DNA from: JAXMCI01 sp046349435
Lineage (GTDB): Bacteria > Pseudomonadota > Alphaproteobacteria > Dongiales > Dongiaceae
Reading direction: 5' to 3'
DNA: 64,000 nt
Assembly (NCBI GenBank): GCA_046349435.1
Contig: JAXMCI010000013.1
Coordinates: forward strand, 127,946 to 191,945
Shown: positions 1-6,825 of the stretch, piece by piece
Layout of the letters: every line of letters starts with the position of its first letter
Numbering within the stretch: position 1 is the first letter of the stretch
The notes under the pieces: generated by a model
Database searches by the model: none
What the model saw: the letters and a program-made list of their open reading frames with translations, nothing else
What the model was told of the DNA's origin: nothing
Translations under genes and position numbers: made by a program

Positions 1-1
1 C

Positions 2-457
2 GGGCACGGGCCGCGCGCGCCGATCCTCGAGATCAGCGACGAGGACTGGCAGCGCGGCATGGAAACCTACTTCCTCAACGTGGTGCGCGCCACCCGGCTG
101 GTGGCGCCGATCATGATCGCGCAGAAGGCCGGGGCGATCGTCAACATCTCGACCGCCTGGGCCTTCGAGCCGAGCCCGATGTTCCCGACCTCGGCGGTGT
201 TCCGCGCCGGGCTCGCCGCCTGGACCAAGATCTTCGCCGACCAGTACGCCGCCGAGAACGTGCGGATGAACAACCTGCTGCCCGGCTGGATCGACAGCCT
301 GCCGGCCACCGAGGAGCGCCGCCAGAGCGTGCCGATGCGGCGCTACGGCAGCAGCGAGGAGGTCGCCGCCACCATCGCCTTCCTGCTGTCGCCGGCCGCG
401 GCCTACATCACCGGCCAGAACATCCGGATCGACGGCGGCGTCACGCGGTCGGTCTGA
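2..457 (+). CDS. SDR-family oxidoreductase, C-terminal part (5' truncated by window edge)
   Basis: About 150 residues of a short-chain dehydrogenase/reductase; the N-terminal Rossmann half lies outside the window. Visible hallmarks are the VNIS strand, the PGWIDS loop and the C-terminal YITGQNIRIDGG signature. The usual YxxxK active site is replaced: the aligned stretch reads SAVFR, so the catalytic Tyr and Lys are absent. It therefore belongs to a divergent SDR subgroup that I recall carrying the same PTSAVFRAG motif, and may not be a classical dehydrogenase. Substrate unknown. The DAO-family gene 43 bp downstream on the same strand is probably cotranscribed. Confidence 0.85.
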   Translation, partial: GHGPRAPILEISDEDWQRGMETYFLNVVRATRLVAPIMIAQKAGAIVNISTAWAFEPSPMFPTSAVFRAGLAAWTKIFADQYAAENVRMNNLLPGWIDSLPATEERRQSVPMRRYGSSEEVAATIAFLLSPAAAYITGQNIRIDGGVTRSV

Positions 458-500
458 GCCGGGCGGCCGGAACCGGGCGGGCCTGAGGGGTACGGAGCCG

Positions 501-1571
501 ATGCGGGTCGTCGTCTGCGGCGCCGGCGCGGTCGGCGCCGCCATCGCCTGGGCGCTGAGCCGCCGCGGCGTCGCGCCGGTGATCGTCGAGCGCACCGGGG
601 TCGCCTGCGCCGCCTCGGGCAAGTCGGGCGGCTTCCTGGCGCTCGACTGGTGCGACGGCACGCCGCTCGCGGCGCTGGCCCGCCGCAGCTTCGCGCTGCA
701 CGCGGCCTGGCCGGCGGAGGCCGGCGCCGACTGGGGCTATCGCCGCCTCGACACCTATGGCGGCTTCGCGGGGCCGCGCGGCGGCGCGCCGGGCGCCGGC
801 GGCGAGCCGCTCGGCTGGCTGGCCGGGGCGGTGCGCGGCCGCCACCGGCTCGGCTCGCCGGAAACCACGGCCCAGATCGATCCCGCGGCCTTCACGGCGG
901 GGCTGGTGGCCGCGGCGCAGGCGCGCGGCGCGCTGCTGCGACCCGGCCGGGTCACCGGCCTGCTGCGGCGGGGCGAGCGGGTGACCGGCGTGACGCTCGA
1001 GGACGGCACGATCGAGGCCGACGCGGTGGTGCTGGCGCTCGGGCCGTGGATGCGGGAGGCGGCGCGCTGGCTCGATCTGCCCGCCGTGTACGGGCTCAAG
1101 GGGCACAGCGTCGTGCTCGAGGTGGCGCTGCCGCCCGAGGCCGCCTTCCTCGAGTACCAGGACGGCGCCGGCGAGGCGCAGGCGCCCGAGCTGTTCCCGC
1201 GGCCCGACGGGACGCTCTGGGCCTGCGCCATCTCGAGCGAGAGCCCGCTGCCCGACGATCCCGCGTCGGTCGCGCCCGACCCCGGCGCGATCCTGCGGCT
1301 GCGGCGGATCTGCGCCGCCCTGTCGCCGGCACTGGCCGCCGCGCCGGTGCGCGCCGCGCAGGCCTGCTTCCGGCCGGTGACGCGCGACGGGCTGCCGCTG
1401 ATCGGCGCCGTCGCCGGCGCGCCCGGCGCCTACGTTGCCACCGGCCACAGCGTCTGGGGCATGCTGAACGCGCCGGCGACGGGCGAGGCGATCGCCGAGC
1501 TGCTGCTCGACGGCGCCGCGCGCACCGTCGACCTCGCGCCCTTCGATCCCGCACGGCTGCCGCCCGCCTGA
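501..1571 (+). CDS. FAD-dependent oxidoreductase, DAO (D-amino acid/glycine oxidase) family
   Basis: 356 residues. The N-terminal dinucleotide-binding motif GAGAVGAAIA (residues 7-16) and the second strand ending VIVE are typical of the DAO fold. The CAASGKSGGFLALDW segment resembles the TDA3/FOXRED1-like branch. The C-terminal GLPLIGAV...ATGHSVWGM region closes the FAD site. It probably oxidises an amine or amino acid with FAD in the cytoplasm; the substrate cannot be read from sequence. The ATG at 501 follows a GA-rich stretch. Forms a likely operon with the upstream SDR. Confidence 0.85.
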   Translation: MRVVVCGAGAVGAAIAWALSRRGVAPVIVERTGVACAASGKSGGFLALDWCDGTPLAALARRSFALHAAWPAEAGADWGYRRLDTYGGFAGPRGGAPGAGGEPLGWLAGAVRGRHRLGSPETTAQIDPAAFTAGLVAAAQARGALLRPGRVTGLLRRGERVTGVTLEDGTIEADAVVLALGPWMREAARWLDLPAVYGLKGHSVVLEVALPPEAAFLEYQDGAGEAQAPELFPRPDGTLWACAISSESPLPDDPASVAPDPGAILRLRRICAALSPALAAAPVRAAQACFRPVTRDGLPLIGAVAGAPGAYVATGHSVWGMLNAPATGEAIAELLLDGAARTVDLAPFDPARLPPA

Positions 1572-1669
1572 GTCGCGGGCGCATCCTTCGTCGCCGGTGC
1601 GGAACGCATTGCGATCCGCGGCGCGGCCGGCGCGGAACCCGGGCGCGCTCGGCCCGGTTGCAGCTGGCG

Positions 1670-1909
1670 ATGCCCATCCTTCATCTCTGCGACAGCGACG
1701 GCGCGCGCTTCTGGGGCCATCTCGAGCTGCCCGCCCTGCCGCGACCCGGCGACCTGCTGGCGGTCGGCCGGCATGGCGGCGGACGCCGCCTGCTGCAGGT
1801 CGATGCCGTCTATCCCTGCGGCGCCGGCCGCAGCGCCCGCCGGCAGGCGGAGGAGGCCGTCGTCCAGGTGACGCCGCTGCGCCGGCGGGGCGGCGGCGTC
1901 AGCGCCTGA
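1670..1909 (+). CDS. hypothetical small protein (79 aa)
   Basis: A 79-residue reading frame starting MPILHLCDSDGARFWGHLELP, continuing GDLLAVG and LLQVDAVYPCG. It has no membrane segment and no family I recognise. Support comes from non-biased composition between 1670 and 1860 and from its position just after the oxidoreductase. The frame stays open far upstream, but there it only shadows the oxidoreductase. Its last 11 bases overlap the 3' end of the convergent receiver gene. Could be spurious. Confidence 0.5.
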   Translation: MPILHLCDSDGARFWGHLELPALPRPGDLLAVGRHGGGRRLLQVDAVYPCGAGRSARRQAEEAVVQVTPLRRRGGGVSA

Positions 1910-2300
1910 CCGCGCGGCCGGCGCGGCCGGCCGCCTGCCACAGCGCGGCCCGCAGCAGCGGCACGCTGTAAGGCTTCTCGAACGCCGCCTGGGGCCGGAA
2001 CCGACGCCGCTCCGCCTCGGCCAGGAACCGCTGCAGCGCCCCGGCGGTGACGATGGCGGGCGTACCTGCCCGCTGCAGGCTGAGGCCGAGCGCCACCGCG
2101 GGCTCGGGAACCTGCTGCAGGTCGAGCAGCGCCACGTCGTGCGCTGGCCAGCCCGCCGGCTGGCCGCTCGCGTAGCCCAGGCAGCCGACCACCTCGGCGC
2201 CGAGATCGCCGACGATGCTGGCGAACTCCTCGAGATAGGGCAGGTCGTCGCCGACCAGCATGGCCCGCAGCGGGCCGGCAGCATCGAGCAGCATCGGCAC
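1899..2300 (-). CDS. response-regulator receiver-domain protein, stand-alone
   Basis: 133 residues forming one receiver (CheY-like) domain with no output domain. Acidic pair D18-D19, putative phospho-acceptor D60 (DVALLDLQ), T85 in VTAG, and K109 in FEKPYS fit the conserved receiver positions, so phosphorylation looks possible. The rest is quite divergent from typical receivers. No histidine kinase is adjacent, so the partner is unknown. Divergently transcribed from the MFS gene, with a 140 bp shared upstream region. Confidence 0.75.
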   Translation of the reverse strand: MPMLLDAAGPLRAMLVGDDLPYLEEFASIVGDLGAEVVGCLGYASGQPAGWPAHDVALLDLQQVPEPAVALGLSLQRAGTPAIVTAGALQRFLAEAERRRFRPQAAFEKPYSVPLLRAALWQAAGRAGRAVRR

Positions 2301-2440
2301 TCTATCCGTGGCAGGGACGGCCGGATCCGGAAGACGGGCCGCGGCCCCGGTCGCGGCCCGGCCTCGGCCATGCAGCTTCGATGCCAGCGGGCGGGCGCAT
2401 CCGCCTTGGGCCGCGGCGGCGCTTCGGCGATCATGTGCCG

Positions 2441-3625
2441 ATGATCGACCGGCAGCCGCCCGCCCGGGGCCTCGGCCTCCGCCTGCTCGTGCTGATCGCC
2501 GCCGTCGCGGTGGTCGGCTCGAACCAGCTGGCCCTCAGCCCGATCCTGCTCGACGTCGCGCGCAGCCTGTCGGCCAGCCCGGTGGCGGTGTCCCGCGCCG
2601 CCGCCTGCTATGGCGGCGCGACCGCGCTGTCGGCGCTGCTGCTGGCGCCGCGGATCGATCGCCTGGGGGCGCGCCGCGCCCTGCTCGCCGGGCTGCTCGC
2701 GCTGGCGGCGGCGACGCTGGCCAGCGCGGCCGCGACCGGCTGGCTCGTGCTGACGCTGGCGCAGGGGCTGGCCGGGCTCGGCGCCGGCGTGATCCTGCCG
2801 TCGAGCTACACGCTCGCCACCGCGGTCGGGCCGCCGGGTCAGGGCGCGCGCACGCTCGGCCGGGTGCTCACCGGCTGGTCGCTCTCGATGGTCGCGGGCG
2901 TGCCGCTCTCGGCACTCATCAGCGACTGGGCCGGCTGGCGCGCCGCCTACCTGGCGCTGGCGCTGGTCGCCGGCCTGGCCGCGCTCGGCGCCCGCGCCAT
3001 GCCCCGGGATCGCGCCGCGCCGGGTCTCGCGCGCGCCGCCGCCGCGCCGCTCGCCGCCTTGGCGGAGCCGGCGATGCCGCCGCTGCTGCTGATCTGCCTC
3101 GCCTACATGGCCGGCTTCTTCGGCGTCTACACCTTCCTCGGCGACCATGTCCGCGCGATGGCCGGCGTGTCGGCGGCACGGGCCGGGCTGGTGGTGCTCG
3201 CCTATGGCGGCGGCTTCGGCCTCGCCAGCCTGGGCGGCGGGCTGGTCGACCGGCTGGGGCCGCGCCGCGTCTTTCCCGCCGTGCTGCTGTCGGCCGCGGC
3301 GATCTACCTCGCGCTGGCCGCCACCGGCGGCGGGCTCGCCCCGGTCGCCGCCCTGACCTTCCTCTGGGGACTCGCCAACCATTTCGTGCTCGCCTGCCTG
3401 ATCCTGCTGATCACGCAGGCCCGCCCGCAGGCGCGCGGCGCCGCGCTCGGGCTCAACAGCGCGGTGACCTATCTCGGCGCCCTGGTCGGGGTCTCCGCCG
3501 CCGGCGCGATCTACCAGGCGATCGGCTTCGCCGCGCTCTGCTGTACCGCCGCGGCGCTGATGGCCGCCGCCGCCGGGCTCGCCGTCGCCAGCCGCCAGCG
3601 GCTGGCCGGGCCGCCGGCCGGGTGA
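2441..3625 (+). CDS. MFS transporter (drug/metabolite efflux type)
   Basis: 394 residues with twelve predicted hydrophobic segments, beginning LLVLIAAVAVVGSNQLALSPIL. The loop DRLGARRALLAG between helices 2 and 3 and its repeat DRLGPRRVFPAV in the second half are the classic MFS motif A copies. Resembles the AraJ/CynX-type exporters; the cargo cannot be assigned. An upstream in-frame start exists at 2381, but the ATG at 2441 (MIDRQPP) sits directly before the first helix and is preferred. Confidence 0.85.
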   Translation: MIDRQPPARGLGLRLLVLIAAVAVVGSNQLALSPILLDVARSLSASPVAVSRAAACYGGATALSALLLAPRIDRLGARRALLAGLLALAAATLASAAATGWLVLTLAQGLAGLGAGVILPSSYTLATAVGPPGQGARTLGRVLTGWSLSMVAGVPLSALISDWAGWRAAYLALALVAGLAALGARAMPRDRAAPGLARAAAAPLAALAEPAMPPLLLICLAYMAGFFGVYTFLGDHVRAMAGVSAARAGLVVLAYGGGFGLASLGGGLVDRLGPRRVFPAVLLSAAAIYLALAATGGGLAPVAALTFLWGLANHFVLACLILLITQARPQARGAALGLNSAVTYLGALVGVSAAGAIYQAIGFAALCCTAAALMAAAAGLAVASRQRLAGPPAG

Positions 3626-3731
3626 GCGCAAGGCCGCCCGGCGGCAATGCCGCGGGTTGCGCCAGATCAACGAGGCGGACGCGGGAACGGCCAGACTGTC
3701 GGCATCCATCTTCGGAAACTGTCGAGGTCTC

Positions 3732-4298
3732 ATGGAAATCCCGCTGCAGATCAGCTTTCGCGACATGGACCCGTCGCCGGCCATCGAGGCCCGGATCCGC
3801 GAGAAAGCAGCCAAGCTCGAGCACTTCTTCGAGCGCATCGTCAGCTGCCGCGTCGTCGTCGAGGCCCGCAACCGGCACCAGCGCAGCGGCCGGCTCTACG
3901 CCGTCCGCATCGACCTGCGGGTGCCCGGCGCGGAGCTGGTCGCCGGCCACGGCCACGCCCGCGACCATGCCCACGAGGACGTCCAGGTCGCCGTCCGCGA
4001 CGCCTTCGAGGCGATCGGCCGCCAGCTCGAGGATCACGCCCGGCGCAGCCGCGCCGAGGTCAAGCAGCATGCGGCGCCGGACCACGGCAAGGTGGCGCGC
4101 CTCTTCCAGGACTACGGCTTCGTCGAGACGGCGGACGGGCTCGAGGTCTACTTCCACCGGAACAGCGTCCCCGAGGGCGCCTTCGAGCGGCTGCAGGCCG
4201 GCGACGAGGTCAGGCTGGTGGTCGCCGAGGGCGAGGGCGAGAAGGGCGCGCAGGCAAGCACGGTGACGCCGGTCGGCAAGCATCACCCGCAGGGCTGA
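3732..4298 (+). CDS. HPF/RaiA ribosome-associated protein fused to a cold-shock-like domain
   Basis: 188 residues. Residues 1-105 match the HPF/RaiA fold that binds the 30S decoding region (LQISFRDMDPSP, FFERIVSCRVVVE, AHEDVQVAVRDAF). Residues 118-180 resemble a cold-shock (OB) domain (HGKVARLFQDYGFVET, EVYFHRNSV, GDEVRLVV) with the aromatic RNA-binding strands kept. It probably acts on ribosomes under stress. The ATG at 3732 is preferred over the upstream in-frame 3657. It is distinct from the long HPF at 46598, so the genome has at least two HPF-type proteins. Confidence 0.85.
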   Translation: MEIPLQISFRDMDPSPAIEARIREKAAKLEHFFERIVSCRVVVEARNRHQRSGRLYAVRIDLRVPGAELVAGHGHARDHAHEDVQVAVRDAFEAIGRQLEDHARRSRAEVKQHAAPDHGKVARLFQDYGFVETADGLEVYFHRNSVPEGAFERLQAGDEVRLVVAEGEGEKGAQASTVTPVGKHHPQG

Positions 4299-4307
4299 TT
4301 CAGGGCC

Positions 4308-4322
4308 GGGGCCGGCGGCCCC
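4308..4322. terminator. short GC hairpin between convergent genes
   Basis: GGGGCC-GGC-GGCCCC inverted repeat lying between the convergent HPF and lipoprotein genes; there is no clear T-run, so terminator function is only plausible. Confidence 0.35.
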
Positions 4323-4766
4323 CTACTGCAGCTGCAGCAGCATCAGGTTGAGCGCGCCGGCGAGCAGGTCCTGCGGCTGGCCGTCGACGGTCATGCCGTC
4401 GAGCGCCACCTGGCGGGTCTGGCGGTTGTGGATGAACTGCAGGCGGATCACCCGCTTCTCGCCGAGCCGCGTGGTCCGCTCGATGGTCGCGGCGACGCCG
4501 ACGATGGCGGTGTTGTCGCGGTAGCGCGGATCGGCCGGGCCGCCCTCCCAGGCGACCTTGCCGCGGGCGCCGGCGAGCTCGTCGACCAGCTTCTCGTTGC
4601 TGGTGCCGGGCACCGTCTCGGCCGCCTTCACCGCGGCGATGTCGGCCTCGTAGCGCTCGCCGCAGCCGGCCAGCGGCAGCAGCAGCAGGGCGGCCGCCGC
4701 GACCGCCAGCCGGCGCCGGCTCGGCCTTGCCCGATTCAGCCGTGCCAGGATCAGCTGGGCGGGCAT
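4323..4766 (-). CDS. putative lipoprotein of unknown function
   Basis: 147 residues. An arginine-rich N terminus is followed by a hydrophobic stretch and a lipobox LAGC (Cys at about residue 35), so the mature protein is probably a lipid-anchored envelope protein. The mature part (ERYEADIAAVKAAE... through VIRLQFIHNRQTRQVALDG) has no recognised domain. It overlaps the stop of the upstream secreted-protein gene by 16 nt, so the two are likely cotranscribed and may act together in the periplasm. Confidence 0.65.
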   Translation of the reverse strand: MPAQLILARLNRARPSRRRLAVAAAALLLLPLAGCGERYEADIAAVKAAETVPGTSNEKLVDELAGARGKVAWEGGPADPRYRDNTAIVGVAATIERTTRLGEKRVIRLQFIHNRQTRQVALDGMTVDGQPQDLLAGALNLMLLQLQ

Positions 4767-5341
4767 CGCACGAACACCGTCGGCTGGCCGGCATTCAGGA
4801 TGGAATAGCCGATCAGCAGGTCGGGGCCGCGCGGGGTCAGCACCATGGTGTCCGTGGCGCCGCGCAGGATCGAGGCGGCGAAATCCTGCTCGGTCGAGGC
4901 GGCGTCGAGGTTCATCGCCGCGGCGAACTCCGCCCGGTCGCGGGTCATGTGGAACAGCACCCCGCGCAGGTACTCGAAGCGGCCATGCACGAGGCGGTCG
5001 CCGAGATGCTGCACGAAGGTGAGGTCGGGCTCGACCGTCATCGCCTGCCGGCGGCAGGACTCGGCGAGGCTGACTTCCTGCTTCTCGATCTGCGGCCCGA
5101 GCTCGGAGAAGCCGGCCCAGGAGGTCACGAACCAGGTCCCGGCGATCATCGTCGCCAGGTAGCGGTCGTAGCGATACTCGAAATCGCCGCCGACGCTATG
5201 CAGCTCGGTGCGCAGCTGGCGGTCGATGTCGGGCAGGCTCTGGGCGGCGGCCGGCCGGGCGGCGAGCGCCGCGGCCGCCAGCAGCGCAATCGCCAGGGCC
5301 GCCCGGAGGCGGCCCTGGGAGAACGCAATCGGCGCGGCCAC
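4751..5341 (-). CDS. secreted protein of unknown function
   Basis: About 196 residues with an N-terminal signal peptide (RLRAALAIALLAAAALAARPAAAQ, probable cleavage after AAAQ) and a mature region containing two cysteines (CRRQAM and the C-terminal RCPPS). No family recognised. The start is uncertain: I chose the GTG at 5341 because it is the only start codon giving a normal signal peptide; the frame remains open further upstream through rplT. Lies 47 bp after rplT and may be read from the same transcript. Confidence 0.6.
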   Translation of the reverse strand: MAAPIAFSQGRLRAALAIALLAAAALAARPAAAQSLPDIDRQLRTELHSVGGDFEYRYDRYLATMIAGTWFVTSWAGFSELGPQIEKQEVSLAESCRRQAMTVEPDLTFVQHLGDRLVHGRFEYLRGVLFHMTRDRAEFAAAMNLDAASTEQDFAASILRGATDTMVLTPRGPDLLIGYSILNAGQPTVFVRCPPS

Positions 5342-5388
5342 CCGGGGATGCCCCCGCCGGCCTTCGGACCGCCGGCCCCGAGCCGCCG

Positions 5389-5748
5389 TCAGGCCGCCAG
5401 CGCGGCCTTGGCCTGCTCGACCAGCTGCGCGAACGCCGCCGGCTCGCGGATCGCGAGGTCGGAGAGGACCTTGCGGTCGATCTCGATGCCGGCCTTCTTG
5501 ATCCCGCCGATGAACTGCGAGTAGGTCAGGCCGTGCTCGCGCACGCCGGCGTTGATGCGCTGGATCCACAGGCCGCGGAAGTCGCGCTTCTTGCGCCGGC
5601 GGTCGCGATAGGCGTAGCGCAGCCCCTTCTCGACCTTCTCGATGGCGATCCGGAAATTCGTCGAGGCGCGGCCGCGATAGCCGGCCGCCATGTCGACGAT
5701 CTTCTTGTGACGGGCGTGCGTGGTGACGCCCCGCTTGACGCGTGCCAT
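5389..5748 (-). CDS. rplT: 50S ribosomal protein L20
   Basis: 119 residues, the usual length. Begins MARVKRGV with the conserved ARHKKIV, GYRGRASTNFRIA and YRDRRRKKRDFR blocks of L20, which binds 23S rRNA early in 50S assembly. In enterobacteria L20 represses its own operon; no such site was identified here. Third ribosomal-translation gene after infC and rpmI, 13 bp downstream of rpmI. Confidence 0.97.
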   Translation of the reverse strand: MARVKRGVTTHARHKKIVDMAAGYRGRASTNFRIAIEKVEKGLRYAYRDRRRKKRDFRGLWIQRINAGVREHGLTYSQFIGGIKKAGIEIDRKVLSDLAIREPAAFAQLVEQAKAALAA

Positions 5749-5761
5749 GCTCTAGCCCTCC

Positions 5762-5962
5762 TCAGCCGTTCGGCAAAAAGAACTTCTTGACGATCTTGGC
5801 GTCGGAGGGATCGAGAATCTCGGTCCCGCGGTGCTGCCGCTTCATCGACTGCGGCCGGTTGATCAGCCCGTGGCGCTTGCGCGACGGGTTCATCCGCACC
5901 TTGCCGCTGGCGGTCAGCGAGAAGCGCTTCTTGGCGCCGCTCTTGGTCTTCATCTTGGGCAT
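5762..5962 (-). CDS. rpmI: 50S ribosomal protein L35
   Basis: 66 residues starting MPKMKTKSGAKKRFSLTASGK, with the typical basic body and the C-terminal ILDPSDAKIVKKFFLP. Standard small L35 of the 50S subunit. ATG at 5962. Sits in the infC-rpmI-rplT order but is separated from infC by 245 bp that hold a repetitive palindromic element. Confidence 0.97.
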   Translation of the reverse strand: MPKMKTKSGAKKRFSLTASGKVRMNPSRKRHGLINRPQSMKRQHRGTEILDPSDAKIVKKFFLPNG

Positions 5963-6064
5963 TTTGAATGGTCCTCGAAAACGGGTAACGGTCCGCGCGG
6001 TTAGGCATGCCCGACGGATAGAGCCATGGCCGCTTGAAAACGGACGCGCGGTTATACAGAGGCC

Positions 6065-6205
6065 GCCCGGGGAAGGCAAGATATCCCCTCGCCCACGCCG
6101 TGGCAGAGGGAGGGGCCCGCCCGTCAGGGCGGGAGGGTGAGGGCGAAGCCCGCGCGCCGCCCCTCGCCCCGGCCCTCTCCCGCCCGGCGGGAGAGGGGGC
6201 CGGCC
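6065..6205. repeat. REP-like palindromic element between infC and rpmI
   Basis: GC-rich block with pyrimidine/purine mirror segments and inverted repeats. The clearest is GGCCCTCTCCCGCC against GGCGGGAGAGGGGGCC at about 6171-6203, preceded by a second CCCGCCC/GGGCGGG palindrome near 6116-6134 and GGGAGGGTGAGGGCG. This resembles the dispersed intergenic palindromes common in high-GC Alphaproteobacteria. It could also attenuate transcription between infC and rpmI. No coding signal seen. Confidence 0.5.
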
Positions 6206-6207
6206 GG

Positions 6208-6744
6208 CTAGCGCGGCGCCATCACCATGATCATCTGCCGGCCTTCCATGCGCGGATGCTGCTCGACCTTGGCGCGGTCGTCGAGATCGCCGCGCACCCG
6301 CTCCAGCACCTTCATGCCGAGCTCCTGGTGCACCATCTCGCGGCCGCGGAAGCGCATGGTCACCTTGACCTTGTCGCCCTCCTCGAGGAAGCGGTAGATC
6401 GCCCGCATCTTGACGTCGTAGTCGTGATCGTCGATGCCCGGGCGCATCTTGATCTCCTTGACCTCGATGACCTTCTGCTTCTTGCGGGCCTCGTTCTTCT
6501 TCTTCTGGATCTCGTACTTGTACTTGCCGAAGTCCAGGATCTTGCAGACCGGCGGATCCGCGTTCGGCGAGATCTCGACGAGGTCGAGGCCGGCCTCGGA
6601 GGCCATCTGCAGGGCCTCCCGGATGGAGACGACACCGACCATCTCGCCTCCCTCGTCGACCAGCCGCACCGACGGCACGCTGATCTGGCTGTTGACGCGC
6701 GGCCCCTCGCGGGTCGGCGCGGCGTCGAAAGGTGGTCTGGCTAT
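6208..6744 (-). CDS. infC: translation initiation factor IF-3 (non-canonical ATA start)
   Basis: 178 residues if started at the ATA codon 6744-6742. That start gives the usual alphaproteobacterial N terminus (ARPPFDAAPTREGPRVN...VPSVRLVDEGGEMVGVV) and is preceded by AAGGAG seven bases upstream; no ATG, GTG or TTG lies in a suitable place. The first conventional start, GTG at 6678, would remove about 22 residues of the N-domain. IF-3 binds 30S and polices start-codon choice; E. coli infC itself uses AUU and is autoregulated through it. The C-domain (KEIKMRPGIDDHDYDVK, KVTMRFRGREM) is complete. Confidence 0.93.
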   Translation of the reverse strand: MARPPFDAAPTREGPRVNSQISVPSVRLVDEGGEMVGVVSIREALQMASEAGLDLVEISPNADPPVCKILDFGKYKYEIQKKKNEARKKQKVIEVKEIKMRPGIDDHDYDVKMRAIYRFLEEGDKVKVTMRFRGREMVHQELGMKVLERVRGDLDDRAKVEQHPRMEGRQMIMVMAPR

Positions 6745-6825
6745 CGAAGCACTCCTTCGTCTGGTTGATCGAGAAACCGCCGGCGCCCATCCCGAGCCAC
6801 CGGCCGCACAGCAGCGGCTCCCGGC

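Noticed and set aside
650..1660. Plus-strand frame overlapping the DAO-family gene
   Set aside because: Arg/Ala/Gly-rich shadow; only the part after 1670 is kept as a separate small candidate gene.
6120..6205. Leader peptide or L20-binding autoregulatory site upstream of rpmI
   Set aside because: The region is dominated by REP-like palindromes; I cannot identify the pseudoknot-type structure used by L20 in other bacteria.
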